From: Nitrospinae bacterium AH_259_B05_G02_I21
Lineage (GTDB): Bacteria > JADFOP01
Direction: 5' to 3'
NCBI GenBank assembly: GCA_027717595.1
Contig: JALLOF010000006.1
Location: 1-64,000, forward strand
Length of the DNA stretch: 64,000 nt
Shown here: one piece after another, positions 42,024 through 51,672 of the stretch
How the letters are laid out: every line of letters begins with the position of its first letter
Numbering within the stretch: the stretch's first letter is position 1
Program-made: the position numbers and the translations under genes
The notes under the pieces: generated by a model
Seen by the model: only the letters and a program-made list of their open reading frames with translations
Databases searched by the model: none
What the model was told of the DNA's origin: nothing

Positions 42024-44126
42024 TCACTGAGCTCCAGATGACGCCTGTTCGGCTAGGGCTTCCTTACGCGAGAGACGGATTTTACCTTGGGGATCGATAT
42101 CCAACACCTTGACAACGACCTCGTCGCCCTCGGACAGCACATCCGTCACCTTCTCGATGCGTTTCTCAGCGATCTGAGAGATGTGAACCAAGCCGTCCTT
42201 TCCGGGGAGAATCTCCACGAAGGCCCCGAAGTCCATGATTTTCTTGACCGTGCCGACGTAGGTTTTCCCGATTTCGGCCTCCTGGGTGAGCTTGCGAATG
42301 ATCTCGATGGCCTGCTCGGCCGCCTCTTGATCGGTTGATGCGATTCGGATGGTCCCGTCGTCCTCAACGTCAATCGAGGCGCCCGTCTTCTCCACGATCC
42401 CTCGTATGACCTTCCCTCCCGGGCCGATAACGTCTCGAATTCGATCGGGCTTAATCTGGATAGTGATGATCCGGGGCGCGTATTGTGAAAGCTCCGGCCG
42501 AGGCAAGGGCAGCACCTCGTTCATTTTCTCCAGCACGTGGAGCCGTCCCTGGCGGGCCTGTTCGAGGGCCCTGGCGAGGATCTGGCGATCGACCCCTTTG
42601 CACTTTATATCCATCTGGATGGCGGTGATGCCCTGCGCTGTTCCGGCCACCTTGAAATCCATATCTCCAAGCTGGTCCTCGAGCCCGGTGATGTCAGAGA
42701 GGATGTAGAACTGGTCGTCGTCCTTAATCAGCCCCATCGCAATGCCTGCGCAAGGGGCACTGACCGGCACGCCGGCGTCCATGAGCGAGAGGCTCGCCCC
42801 GCAGACCGTCGCCATAGAGGAAGAGCCGTTGCTCTCCAGAATGTCTGAGACAATTCGGATGGTGTAGGGAAAGTCATCGTTCAATGGAAGCAAGGGGAGA
42901 ACGGCCCTTTCGGCGAGTACGCCGTGGCCGATCTCGCGGCGGCCCGGCCCGCGGAGAAAGCGCGCCTCGCCGACACAGAAGGGGGGAAAGTTGTAGTGGA
43001 GCATGAAGGTTTTGGTCGATTTGCCTTCAAGGTCGTCGAGGCGCTGCTCGTCGTACGAGGTTCCCAGGGTCGTGACGACGAGGGCTTGGGTCTCTCCACG
43101 GGCAAACAAAGCGCTGCCGTGGGTTCGAGGCAGACGTCCCACGTTGATATTGATCGCCCGAATCTCTTCCAGCGAGCGGCCGTCGGTTCTCAGGCCCTCC
43201 TGGATGATGAGTCGGCGGGCTTCGCGCTTCTCAATCTCCCGGAAAAGGGCCTGGATTTGGCGGTCCAGCGTCTCATCCGCCTCCTCTCCGACGAATTTGC
43301 TTAGGGTCTCCTCAAGGAGCGCTCCGAGGGCCTCCTGGCGGTCTTGTTTGCCTGGGTGTATCAAAGCCTCTTTCATCCTGCCCGCAAGGAATGATTCCAC
43401 GTCCTGGTGCCCGTCTTCCTCGGGAGACGCCTGGATGTGCTCGCGCTTCGGCACACCGGCGAGCTCTTGAAGCTCAAGCTGCATGGCGGCGATTTCGCGG
43501 ATGACCGAGTGACCGAGCTCAAGGCCCTCTACGATGACTTCTTCGGGTAGCTCCTTGGCTCCGCCTTCGACCATCACGATGGAATCCTCGGTCCCTGCGA
43601 TTATGAGGTTGAGGTCGCTCATGGTCTGCTCGTCGTGGGTTGGATTGACCAGCAGCTTTCCGTCGACGCGCCCGATGCGCACGGCACTTAGGGGCCCGAA
43701 AAACGGGATATCGCTGATCGTCAGAGCCGCCGAGGCGCCGATGATGGATAGGATGTCCGGTTCGTTTTCTTGATCGACGCTCAGCACAAAGCTGATAACT
43801 TGGGTCTCTTGGCGGTAGTCGTCCGGGAAGAGGGGTCGGATGGGCCGGTCGATGAGCCGACACGTCACCGTCTCTTTCTCAGTGGGGCGCCCTTCCCGCT
43901 TGAAGAACCCTCCGGGGATCCTGCCCCCGGCGTACATCTTTTCTCGGTAATCAACGGTCAGGGGAATGAAGGGAATGTCTCGGGTCTGCTCCTCGGCCAC
44001 GGCGGTGGCCAGAATCATGGTCTCGCCGTATGAGACCAGGACCGCCCCGCTCGAGAGTTTCGCCATCTCCCCTGTCTCGATGCTCAAAGTCCTTCCTGCT
44101 ATAGTTCGTTCAATCTTGTGGTACAT
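42024..44126 (-). CDS. pnp: Polyribonucleotide nucleotidyltransferase
   Basis: 700 residues. Two RNase PH domains (first with GRIPGGFFKREGRPTEKE; second with MDAGVPVSAPCAGIAMGLI), a helical linker, a KH domain (IGPGGKVIRGIVEKTGASID) and an S1 domain (GTVKKIMDFGAFVEILPGKDG). It degrades RNA 3' to 5' by phosphorolysis. Adjacent to rpsO, as in most bacteria. No obvious RNase III hairpin is seen in the 114-base leader. Confidence 0.97.
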   Translation of the reverse strand: MYHKIERTIAGRTLSIETGEMAKLSSGAVLVSYGETMILATAVAEEQTRDIPFIPLTVDYREKMYAGGRIPGGFFKREGRPTEKETVTCRLIDRPIRPLFPDDYRQETQVISFVLSVDQENEPDILSIIGASAALTISDIPFFGPLSAVRIGRVDGKLLVNPTHDEQTMSDLNLIIAGTEDSIVMVEGGAKELPEEVIVEGLELGHSVIREIAAMQLELQELAGVPKREHIQASPEEDGHQDVESFLAGRMKEALIHPGKQDRQEALGALLEETLSKFVGEEADETLDRQIQALFREIEKREARRLIIQEGLRTDGRSLEEIRAININVGRLPRTHGSALFARGETQALVVTTLGTSYDEQRLDDLEGKSTKTFMLHYNFPPFCVGEARFLRGPGRREIGHGVLAERAVLPLLPLNDDFPYTIRIVSDILESNGSSSMATVCGASLSLMDAGVPVSAPCAGIAMGLIKDDDQFYILSDITGLEDQLGDMDFKVAGTAQGITAIQMDIKCKGVDRQILARALEQARQGRLHVLEKMNEVLPLPRPELSQYAPRIITIQIKPDRIRDVIGPGGKVIRGIVEKTGASIDVEDDGTIRIASTDQEAAEQAIEIIRKLTQEAEIGKTYVGTVKKIMDFGAFVEILPGKDGLVHISQIAEKRIEKVTDVLSEGDEVVVKVLDIDPQGKIRLSRKEALAEQASSGAQ

Positions 44127-44240
44127 CAGTGGCTGTTCCTCCGGCAGACCTTATGTTAGAAAGAAATGGGTGAAAGCAGCGGAAGGAGCGTTCTGAGAGA
44201 GTCCGGTGGGTATCTCCCGAATGGATGGGACCGGGGAGCG

Positions 44241-44510
44241 TTACCTGCGAATTCCCAACTCCTCGATCACGGCCTTATACTTCTTGACATCCTTCTCTTT
44301 CAGGTAATCAAGGAGCCGACGCCGCTTTCCCACCAGTTTCAACAGGCCGCGTCGCGAATGGTGATCCTTCTTGTGCGTCTTAAAGTGCTCCGTCAGGTAG
44401 CCGATCCGCTCGCTGAGCAGAGCAATCTGCACCTCGGGAGAGCCCGTATCCTGCTCGTGGCGCTGGAATCTGTCTATGACCGCGCTCTTGTTCTCCTGCT
44501 CCGGTGGCAT
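44241..44510 (-). CDS. rpsO: 30S ribosomal protein S15
   Basis: 89 residues, the normal length. [22 protein letters not shown] and [22 protein letters not shown] are the S15 rRNA-contacting stretches. The 111-base gap from truB leaves room for a leader and possible autoregulatory structure, but I did not identify a specific fold. Confidence 0.98.
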   Translation of the reverse strand: MPPEQENKSAVIDRFQRHEQDTGSPEVQIALLSERIGYLTEHFKTHKKDHHSRRGLLKLVGKRRRLLDYLKEKDVKKYKAVIEELGIRR

Positions 44511-44621
44511 GATTGCTCACTCCCTACTGGGCCTCTTCTGGCCCCTGGATCGACCGTCATCCTCCTTCCATTCACCTCGTTCCGTTATCAATCGACACCC
44601 TACCATAACTCCTGGCAATCT

Positions 44622-45566
44622 TCAAAGGTCAATTTCAGGCTGAGCGAAGACCCGCCGCGGGATCCATCGATACCGTTGGGCCTCGCGTTGGGCCTCGACA
44701 ATGGCGATCAGGCGGCCCTCCCCATCGAGGGCTCGATAGGCGGCCCCTGCGTGAATGGTCGCCGGCAGCCGGAGGACGGAATCCTCCTCCACGGGGCTTC
44801 CGTGGATGATGAGCGAGGCGCCGTGCGAGGAAAGGCCGATCGGCTCCATGAAGTGCGCTAAGGCCTCATCGAGCCGCATGAGCTTCTCTAGGGCCTCCCC
44901 GGGCCTCATCTGCTCCAGGTCCTCGAGTGGCGCCGCCTCGGCGAGGGTGAAGGGCCCTACCCTCGTCCTCTCCAGCCTCAGGCAATGGGCGCCGCATCCA
45001 AGGCGTCGGCCGACATCGAAGGCCAGGGACCGGATGTAGGTCCCCTTGGAACACTCGATGAACAAGGCGATACGGTCGCCCTCGATCGATTCGACCTGAA
45101 GCGTTCGAACCGTCACCTCCCGCGTTGGGGCCTCAACCGTCTCACCCCTCCTCGCCCGGGCGTAGAGAGGCTCCCCGCCGACCTTCACGGCCGAGTACGC
45201 CGGAGCGCGCTGGGCAATGGTGCCTCGAAACGGCTCAAGGGCCTCCTCAAGGCGCTCCCGAGAAAGGTCTGGAACCGGAAGCACCTCGACGACGTCCCCC
45301 TCGCCGTCCCCCGTATCGGTGACCTCACCGAGCTTCAGAACTGCCCGATAGGCCTTGTCCAGTCCCTCAAAGTACTTGGCCGCGCGGGTCGCCCGCCCGA
45401 CGCAGGCGACCATTACCCCGGTGGCGAAGGGATCGAGCGTGCCCGTGTGACCGACCCTTCTTAGCCCGAAGAGCCGGCGGAGGCGATTGACCACGTCGTG
45501 GGAGGTAATTCCACGAGGCTTATCAACAACCAGGATCCCCTCGAGCTGGGCCGTTTTTTCTGGCAT
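44622..45566 (-). CDS. truB: tRNA pseudouridine(55) synthase
   Basis: 314 residues. GILVVDKPRGITSHDVVNRL, the catalytic aspartate in VGHTGTLDPFATG, AYRAVLKLGEVTDTGDGEGDV and CSKGTYIRSLAFDVGRRL mark TruB. A C-terminal PUA-like region is present. It makes pseudouridine 55 in the T-loop. Nine bases separate it from rbfA. Confidence 0.97.
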   Translation of the reverse strand: MPEKTAQLEGILVVDKPRGITSHDVVNRLRRLFGLRRVGHTGTLDPFATGVMVACVGRATRAAKYFEGLDKAYRAVLKLGEVTDTGDGEGDVVEVLPVPDLSRERLEEALEPFRGTIAQRAPAYSAVKVGGEPLYARARRGETVEAPTREVTVRTLQVESIEGDRIALFIECSKGTYIRSLAFDVGRRLGCGAHCLRLERTRVGPFTLAEAAPLEDLEQMRPGEALEKLMRLDEALAHFMEPIGLSSHGASLIIHGSPVEEDSVLRLPATIHAGAAYRALDGEGRLIAIVEAQREAQRYRWIPRRVFAQPEIDL

Positions 45567-45575
45567 CGTCTTACT

Positions 45576-45974
45576 CTACTCCCGCCCTTCATCCGTCTCC
45601 TCGTCCGGCTCCACTTCTGGCTCGTCGCCGTCCTGCTCGAGCTGCTTGAGGACCGAGGCGATGTACACTCCGTGGGCAATCGAATCGTCCAGCACGAACG
45701 AGAGCGTCGGGATGGTTTTCAACGACAGGCGCCGGAAGAGTTGGTGGCGGATGTATCCGGCGGCGCTGGAGAGGCCCTGAAGCGCCTCGGCCTGATCGGT
45801 TTCCTCGCCGTAGACGCTGACGTAGACGCGGGCATTTTTGAGATCCCTGGTCGTCTCGACACGAGTGACGGAGACGAACCCGATCCGCGGGTCCTTGATG
45901 CCACGCTGGAGAAGCTGGGCAATCTCCTCGAGCAAGAGCTCGTTGACGCGGCGCATTCGGTCGGAGGACGTCAT
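45576..45974 (-). CDS. rbfA: Ribosome-binding factor A
   Basis: 132 residues. RMRRVNELLLEEIAQLLQRG at the N-terminus, GFVSVTRVETTRDLKNARVYVS in the middle, and IPTLSFVLDDSIAHGVYI near the end. It matures the 30S subunit. The last 20 residues are acidic and extend beyond the usual fold. Confidence 0.96.
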   Translation of the reverse strand: MTSSDRMRRVNELLLEEIAQLLQRGIKDPRIGFVSVTRVETTRDLKNARVYVSVYGEETDQAEALQGLSSAAGYIRHQLFRRLSLKTIPTLSFVLDDSIAHGVYIASVLKQLEQDGDEPEVEPDEETDEGRE

Positions 45975-46001
45975 GGCATTAGTGCCCGTGTATGGGCCCC
46001 A

Positions 46002-46283
46002 TCAGAGCATTTCGATTTCGTGGTCTAAGAGGTCGGCCAGGTGCATTCCATCGATGAAGTTGACCACGGCTGTGAGGGTTCGGTGGGCGTGGCCCTTATC
46101 ATTGGTGACAATGGCCACCCCCAGCTCGGCTCGTTGCCAGAGGTCCTGATGGTCGACTTCTGCGATCGAAACGTTGAACTTGTTCTTCACCCTCTCGGTG
46201 ATGGTCTTGACCACACGGCGCTTGCCCTTCAGGGAGTGGTTGTCCCTCAAGCGGAGCCTGATGGTGCAGATTCCAATGAACAT
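46002..46283 (-). CDS. DUF503 (YlxP-like) protein
   Basis: 93 residues: MFIGICTIRLRLRDNHSLKG, then KRRVVKTITERVKNKFNVS and AEVDHQDLWQRAELGVAIV match the DUF503 family that lies between infB and rbfA in Firmicutes and Deltaproteobacteria. Probably ribosome-assembly related, by context. Starts 21 bases after infB. Confidence 0.93.
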   Translation of the reverse strand: MFIGICTIRLRLRDNHSLKGKRRVVKTITERVKNKFNVSIAEVDHQDLWQRAELGVAIVTNDKGHAHRTLTAVVNFIDGMHLADLLDHEIEML

Positions 46284-46304
46284 CCGGGGGATCGCACGGG
46301 CCGC

Positions 46305-48536
46305 CTAGCCCTCGAGCTTGCGCGCGACCTCTTCAATCTCGTAGGGCTGAATGACGTCTCCGATCTTGACGTCCTGGAAATCCTCGAGCCCCACACCGCA
46401 TTCGTAGCCGTGCGTGACCTCGCGGACGTCTTCCTTAAAGCGCCTGAGACTGTTGATTTTCCCTTCATAGACGACGATATCATCGCGCAGGAGTCGAACC
46501 TTGGCGTTGCGTTGCAGCACGCCCTCGTCCAGAAAGCAGCCGGCCACGCGTCCGACTTTGGGGATAGTGAACACCTCCCGAACTTCGGCCCGCCCGAGGA
46601 CCGTCTCGCGATAGGTCGGATCCAGGAGTCCTTCCATAGCCGATCGCACGTCATTGATGGCGTCGTAGATCACCGAATAGAGGCGGACGTCCACGCGTTC
46701 GCGCTCGACGAGCTTGGCGGCCTGGGGCGAGGGACGGGCGTTGAAGCCGATGATGATGGCATTACTGGCGGCAGCCAGCATGACATCGGACTCGGTGATT
46801 CCACCGGCGCTTGAGCTCATGACGGCGAGGCGCACCTCATCGGTAGAAAGCTTCTCCAGGGACTCTTGCAGGGCTTGGGCCGAGCCACGGACGTCGGCGC
46901 GAAGAATAATCTTAAGCTCCTTAAGCTCCCCAGTGCGTATTTGATCGAAGAGGTCTTCCAGCGTCACCCGAACCGGGCTCAAGCGCTCTTCTCTGCGTTG
47001 TTTCTCTTGGCGCAGCATGCCGATCTGGCGCGCCTTCCGCTCGTCGACGACCACCACGAAGGAATCGCCAGCCTGTGGAACCCCACTCAGGCCCAAAACC
47101 TCCACGGGTTGGGCTGGGCTCGCCTCTCCGACCTTCTGGCCCAGATCGTTGAACATCGCCCGGACGCGCCCGGCGTAGAGCCCGGCGACGAAGGCCTCTC
47201 CCGTCCGCAGGGTTCCCTGCTGGATGAGCACCGTCGCAACCGGCCCCCGCGTGCGATCGAGTTTGGCCTCAATCACCACTCCCTTGGCCGGCCGGTCGTG
47301 GTTCGCCTTCAACTCGAGAATCTCACCCTGCAGGAGGACCATCTCGAGTAGCTCGTCGAGGTTGATTCGCTCTTTGGCACTGACCTCGACGAAGATGGTA
47401 TCGCCTCCCCAGTCGTCGGGAACAACTTCTAGCTCCACGAGCTGGCGCTTGACCTGGTCGGGGTCGGCGCCTGGCTTATCGATCTTATTGATGGCGACGA
47501 CGATGGGAACGCCGGCGTCCCGGGCGTGGGTGATGGCCTCTTTGGTCTGGGGCATGACCCCGTCGTCCGCCGCGACCACGAGGACAACGATGTCGGTGAC
47601 CTGGGCGCCCCGGGCCCGCATGGCCGTGAAGGCCTCGTGACCGGGGGTGTCGAGAAACGTGATACCCCCTCTATCGGGCACGGAAACCTGGTAGGCCCCG
47701 ATGTGTTGCGTGATCCCCCCCGCTTCGGACTCCGCCACCCGGGTTTTCCGGATGGCGTCCAGCATGAGGGTTTTACCGTGGTCCACGTGACCCATCAAGG
47801 TCACAACGGGCGGGCGATCCTCCAGGACTTCCTCGATTCCTTCTTCCGCGACGGCGAACTCTGCAAGTTCGGTCGGGCTCACATCGGGCTCATGACCGAA
47901 CTTCTTGATAATCGTCTTTGCCGCCTCGACGTCGATCACTTGATTGATGGAGAGCATCAACCCCATCTCCATCAGCTTCGTAATCACGTCGCTTGAGTCG
48001 ACCTCGAGCGCCTCGGAGAGCTCCTTGACCGTCATTGCTTCGGCCAGGGGGACGGTCTTGACGGCGGGGCGTCCATCCTCGGGCTCCACCACGACGACCG
48101 GCTCGACAGCTTCGAGCGGCGCTTCCTCCGGAGGCGGCGGGGGTGGTGCTTCGACCACGGCCGCAGGTGGCGCCGCTGGAGCCTTTGGCTTGATATCAAC
48201 CGGTGGGGCCTCAGGCTCGGCCTTTTTCGGTGGTGCGACCTTGGCTTTCTTGGGCGGGGTGACCTTCGCCTTTGGCTTTGCTTTGGGCTTAGCCTTGGGC
48301 TTAGCCTTGGGCTTTGCCGCCACGGCGGCCTTCTTCGCCTTCGGGGGGGCTTTCTTGGCGGGCTTCTTCTTGGGCGGAGGAGCGGCAAACTGCTTGCGCA
48401 GGGCCTTGGCCGTGGCTTCGTCGATCGTGCTCATGTGGTTCTTCACTGGAACCTTTTTCTTTTTCAAGGCCTCGACCAGGGCGTTGCTTGACTGGCCGAT
48501 CTCTTTGGCTAACTCATAGATGCGCATCGTTGCCAT
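46305..48536 (-). CDS. infB: Translation initiation factor IF-2
   Basis: 743 residues. An IF2N helix ([22 protein letters not shown]) precedes a long alanine-, lysine- and proline-rich linker (about 55-150) with PKAK tetrapeptide repeats. A second IF2N ([22 protein letters not shown]) follows. The GTPase domain has [16 protein letters not shown] and NKIDKPG, followed by domains II-IV. It brings fMet-tRNA to the 30S. Slightly shorter than E. coli IF2-1. Its start overlaps the upstream gene by 23 bases. Confidence 0.98.
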   Translation of the reverse strand: MATMRIYELAKEIGQSSNALVEALKKKKVPVKNHMSTIDEATAKALRKQFAAPPPKKKPAKKAPPKAKKAAVAAKPKAKPKAKPKAKPKAKVTPPKKAKVAPPKKAEPEAPPVDIKPKAPAAPPAAVVEAPPPPPPEEAPLEAVEPVVVVEPEDGRPAVKTVPLAEAMTVKELSEALEVDSSDVITKLMEMGLMLSINQVIDVEAAKTIIKKFGHEPDVSPTELAEFAVAEEGIEEVLEDRPPVVTLMGHVDHGKTLMLDAIRKTRVAESEAGGITQHIGAYQVSVPDRGGITFLDTPGHEAFTAMRARGAQVTDIVVLVVAADDGVMPQTKEAITHARDAGVPIVVAINKIDKPGADPDQVKRQLVELEVVPDDWGGDTIFVEVSAKERINLDELLEMVLLQGEILELKANHDRPAKGVVIEAKLDRTRGPVATVLIQQGTLRTGEAFVAGLYAGRVRAMFNDLGQKVGEASPAQPVEVLGLSGVPQAGDSFVVVVDERKARQIGMLRQEKQRREERLSPVRVTLEDLFDQIRTGELKELKIILRADVRGSAQALQESLEKLSTDEVRLAVMSSSAGGITESDVMLAAASNAIIIGFNARPSPQAAKLVERERVDVRLYSVIYDAINDVRSAMEGLLDPTYRETVLGRAEVREVFTIPKVGRVAGCFLDEGVLQRNAKVRLLRDDIVVYEGKINSLRRFKEDVREVTHGYECGVGLEDFQDVKIGDVIQPYEIEEVARKLEG

Positions 48537-49143
48537 GCATCCTCACCCCCTTTCGTTCTTCCTCAAGACCCTGAATCATGGAGGCAACCCGACTCACCGC
48601 ACGAGCCAGGTTTGGATTCGTGATTCCCGCCGCGCTTCGGAGCCCCTTTCCAAGAAGGGCCCCCATCGTCTCTTTCGTGAAATGGGCGAACCACGGACGA
48701 GCGGTGGGTCGATACCGGGAGATCCACCGATCCCTTTGGTCGGCGGAGATGTCCGTCGCAAGCAATAGCAGGTGGACTTCGTTGCGCCTCAGTCCCTCTT
48801 CCAGGGCCGTGCTTCCGGAGATAACCTGGCGTGCCCGCTGCCCCAGCCCTATCAGGCCGGAGAGCTTCTCCTCCAATCGTTGGCAAACAGAGCCGACGAT
48901 GTCGTCGGCCTGGACCGCTGAAACGTTGCGACGAAACGCCCGCTCCAAAGCGTTCCTTCGGACGGCCTGTTCAATGCACAGGCTCTTTGGGCATACGTGA
49001 GCGCCGCGCCCAGGAAGCCGGCGACCGAGATCGACCACCACCTCCCCGTCGGGCGCCAAAACGAGCCGAACCAGCTCGTGGTGGGGTCGAACCGATCTGC
49101 AGCCGACACATGTCCGGCGAGCCGTATGGGTCTCTCTGCTCAT
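48514..49143 (-). CDS. YlxR-YlxQ fusion (DUF448 plus L7Ae-like)
   Basis: 209 residues from ATG 49143 (MSRETHTARRTCVGCRSVRP). The first 85 are DUF448/YlxR, with TCVGC and LGRRLPGRGAHVCPKSLC. The rest resembles the L7Ae/YlxQ RNA-binding fold (KLSGLIGLGQRARQVISGS; NEVHLLLLATDIS). In Firmicutes these are separate genes between nusA and infB; here they are one protein. Probably an RNA or RNase P-associated factor, by homology. The open frame continues upstream to 49239 without support. Confidence 0.9.
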   Translation of the reverse strand: MSRETHTARRTCVGCRSVRPHHELVRLVLAPDGEVVVDLGRRLPGRGAHVCPKSLCIEQAVRRNALERAFRRNVSAVQADDIVGSVCQRLEEKLSGLIGLGQRARQVISGSTALEEGLRRNEVHLLLLATDISADQRDRWISRYRPTARPWFAHFTKETMGALLGKGLRSAAGITNPNLARAVSRVASMIQGLEEERKGVRMHGNDAHL

Positions 49144-49249
49144 GCTCGCGTCCCGTCGTCCTCCCGGAATCTCCCCCTCGGGGCTTCTTCCGGGGGGTTC
49201 CTTATGCTTCAGCATAGAAAGGCCGTCCACTTGCTCCACCCGCTCGGCG

Positions 49250-51088
49250 TTATTCAGAAGGCGAACCCGTTGATAAAGGAGCCTCTTCCTGGGCTCCCTC
49301 TTGAGGAGGCTCCTCGTCCGTGCGGTCCTCTACTGCGGCGGGGGTTGTCTCGACCGAAAGCTCGTCGCCCTCGGGCTCGCCCGGTGGAGGAGGTTCGACC
49401 AGAGGCGCTTCGGCCAGGATCTCGATGGCCGCCTCTCGCATCGCCTCGGCCGTTTTTTTCCCGATACCGGGAACCGCCAGAAGGTCTTCTACTGACGCCG
49501 AGGCCACGGATGCGAGCGATGAGAATCCGGCCTCCCGGAGCGCCTCGGCCGCCTTTCCCCCCACGCCTGGGATGTGCTCGAGCGTCGGCTCAGCGGGTCG
49601 CTTGCTGGGCCCCAGAAGGGCCTCGGCCACCTCCTCCGGCGAACCCGTTGATAAAGGAGCCTCTTCCTGGGCTTCCTCTTGAGGAGGCTCCTCGTCCGTG
49701 CGGTCCTCTGCTGCAGCGGGGGTTGTCTCGACCGAAAGCTCGTCGCCCTCGGGCTCGCCCGGTGGGGGAGGCTCGACCCGAGGCGCTTCGGCCAGGATCT
49801 CGATGGCCGCCTCTCGCATCGCCTCGGCCGTCTTTTTCCCGATACCGGGAACCGCCAGAAGGTCTTCCACTGACGCCGAGGCCACGGATGCGAGCGACGA
49901 GAATCCGGCCTCCCGGAGCGCCTCGGCCGTCTTTCCCCCCACGCCTGGGATGTGCTCGAGCGTCGACTCAGCGGGTAGCTTGCGGGGCCCCAGAAGGGCC
50001 TCGGCCGCGGCGAGGGCGACTTCATCTTGCTCCTTCTTAAAGTTTTCCTCACTCTTGATGTCGATCTTCCAACGGGTCAGCTTCGCTGCGAGACGGACGT
50101 TCTGGCCTTTTTTCCCGATGGCCAGCGACAGCTGATCCTCCGGCACGATGACCTCCATCGTGTTTTCTTCTTCGCGGACGACGACCTTTGCAATCTTCGC
50201 CGGAGAGAGGGCATTGGTGACAAACTTCACCGAATCGTCGGACCACGCAATAATGTCGATTTTCTCTCCCCGAAGCTCCGCGACGATGGCCTGGACCCTC
50301 GAGCCTCGCACCCCCACGCACGCCCCAACCGGGTCGACGTCGCGTTCCTTGCTGCGCACGGCGATCTTGGCTCTGCCGCTCGGTTCCCGGACAGCCTCCG
50401 CAATCTCCACGATCCCCTCATAGACCTCGGGCACCTCCATCTCAAACAGCTTGGTCAATAAGCCTGGATGGGTTCGCGACAGCACGATCTGCGGCCCACG
50501 GGTCGTGTTTCGGACCTCCAGGACGAAGGCCCTCAGGCGGTCACCCCGGTGAAACTGCTCCCGGAATGATTGTTCCCGGTACGGCAGGATGGCTTCGGCC
50601 TTGCCCAAGTCGATGATGTAGTTTCCCTTCTCATGTCGCTGTACGATCCCCATAATGAGGTCGCCTTCGCGGTCCTTGTACTCGTTGTAGATCATCTCCC
50701 GTTCGGCTTCACGTACCCGCTGGACGATGACCTGTTTGGCCGTCTGCGCGGCGATCCGTCCAAGCTTGCTAATATCCACCTTCACCGGGAAGCGAATCTG
50801 GTCGCCGAGGGCTGCCTCTGGGTCTTGCTCCTGGGCCTCCTCGAGGGTGCATTGGAGCGCCGGCTCCTCCACTTCCTCGGCGACCTCTTTGACGATGGCC
50901 AGGCTGATGTGCCCGGTTTCCAGGTCGATGTGGGCGTCGATGTTTTCGAGCTGGCCGAGGCGCTTGCGCGAGGCTGAGATGACCGCTGCCTTTATCGCAT
51001 CAATCAGCAGTTCGGTCTCGATTCCCTTCTCACGCCCGATTTGCTCGATGAGATGAACGAGTTCGGGATTCATAGGTCCGTTGCTCAC
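49250..51088 (-). CDS. nusA: Transcription factor NusA with duplicated C-terminal module
   Basis: 612 residues. The N-terminal RNAP-binding domain (ELLIDAIKAAVISASRKRLG), an S1 domain, two KH domains (VGACVGVRGSRVQAIVAELRG; LSLAIGKKGQNVRLAAKLT) and then two near-identical 126-residue C-terminal modules. Each module holds helix-hairpin-helix motifs (LEHIPGVGGKTAEALREAGF; LLAVPGIGKKTAEAMREAAI) and an acidic linker. NusA controls pausing, termination and antitermination. Its start overlaps the rimP stop by four bases. Confidence 0.97.
   Translation of the reverse strand: MSNGPMNPELVHLIEQIGREKGIETELLIDAIKAAVISASRKRLGQLENIDAHIDLETGHISLAIVKEVAEEVEEPALQCTLEEAQEQDPEAALGDQIRFPVKVDISKLGRIAAQTAKQVIVQRVREAEREMIYNEYKDREGDLIMGIVQRHEKGNYIIDLGKAEAILPYREQSFREQFHRGDRLRAFVLEVRNTTRGPQIVLSRTHPGLLTKLFEMEVPEVYEGIVEIAEAVREPSGRAKIAVRSKERDVDPVGACVGVRGSRVQAIVAELRGEKIDIIAWSDDSVKFVTNALSPAKIAKVVVREEENTMEVIVPEDQLSLAIGKKGQNVRLAAKLTRWKIDIKSEENFKKEQDEVALAAAEALLGPRKLPAESTLEHIPGVGGKTAEALREAGFSSLASVASASVEDLLAVPGIGKKTAEAMREAAIEILAEAPRVEPPPPGEPEGDELSVETTPAAAEDRTDEEPPQEEAQEEAPLSTGSPEEVAEALLGPSKRPAEPTLEHIPGVGGKAAEALREAGFSSLASVASASVEDLLAVPGIGKKTAEAMREAAIEILAEAPLVEPPPPGEPEGDELSVETTPAAVEDRTDEEPPQEGAQEEAPLSTGSPSE
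49261..50008. repeat. 378-bp in-frame tandem duplication within nusA
   Basis: Two copies with a 378-bp period (49261-49638 and 49639-50016, the second diverging after about 50008). They are almost identical at the DNA level, including synonymous positions, which points to a recent duplication. The period is exactly 126 codons, so the frame is kept. Good primer for copy-number variation in this lineage. Confidence 0.9.
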
Positions 51089-51546
51089 AGTTCGACTTCC
51101 AGCCGGGCCCGCTCAATCGTATCTAGGCCAATCGTGACGGGGCCTATCGACGGAACGTCGAGTGAAACCCGGCCGTCTGTGTAGGCGACCAGGCGTCCCA
51201 TAAGATGCCTCTGGCCTTCAACAGGCTCGCGGGTGGTGATGTTGACCAACCGTCCCACGAACCGCTCATAGTCTTCCGGCCGCTTCAGGGGGCGGGTCGC
51301 CCCCGGGGAGGAGACCTCGAGGGTGTAGCGGTGGGGAATCAGGTCCTCCACGTCGAGTAGGTCTCCAAGCTGGGCCGATAGGACGGAACAGTCATCCAGC
51401 GTCACACCGCCCGGTTTATCGATAAAGAACCGCAACAAAGAGCGCTTCGCACCTCGTTTAAATACCAGCTCAACGAGCTCGAGGCCTTCTTCTTCGAGAA
51501 TGGGCTGAACGAGGGCGGTCAGCCGTTCGATGAGGTCCTCGGCCAT
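51085..51546 (-). CDS. rimP: Ribosome maturation factor RimP
   Basis: 153 residues. EEEGLELVELVFKRGAKRSLLRFFID, VTLDDCSVLSAQLGDLLDVE and EVSSPGATRPLKRPEDYERFVG are the RimP hallmarks. It assists 30S assembly. First gene of the rimP-nusA-ylxR-infB operon, with a promoter and an intrinsic terminator in its leader. Confidence 0.96.
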   Translation of the reverse strand: MAEDLIERLTALVQPILEEEGLELVELVFKRGAKRSLLRFFIDKPGGVTLDDCSVLSAQLGDLLDVEDLIPHRYTLEVSSPGATRPLKRPEDYERFVGRLVNITTREPVEGQRHLMGRLVAYTDGRVSLDVPSIGPVTIGLDTIERARLEVEL

Positions 51547-51573
51547 TGAAGCGCCGCCTTCTCTCCATTAAAG

Positions 51574-51599
51574 AAAAAAGTGGGCTGAGTTGGCCCACT
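51574..51599 (-). terminator. Intrinsic terminator in the rimP-nusA leader
   Basis: On the minus strand AGTGGGC (51593-51599) pairs with GCCCACT (51579-51585) around a seven-base loop and is followed by T6 at 51574-51579. It lies between the operon promoter and rimP, and about 75 bases after the ispG stop. It can end ispG transcripts and attenuate the rimP operon. Confidence 0.75.
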
Positions 51600-51627
51600 C
51601 GCTCGTCCGCCGAATTGGGTTGACCCT

Positions 51628-51656
51628 ACTATAGCGCTACACCTGTCGAAATGCAA
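51628..51656 (-). promoter_or_regulatory. Sigma-70 promoter of the rimP-nusA-infB operon
   Basis: Minus strand: TTGCAT (51651-51656), a 17-base spacer and TATAGT (51628-51633). The predicted start is near 51621, upstream of the terminator hairpin. Confidence 0.65.
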
Positions 51657-51672
51657 GGGGGATTATTCCGCC

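Noticed and set aside
48243-48320. Assembly error in the PKAK repeats of infB
   Set aside because: Low-complexity Ala/Lys/Pro linkers are normal in IF-2 and the frame is intact.
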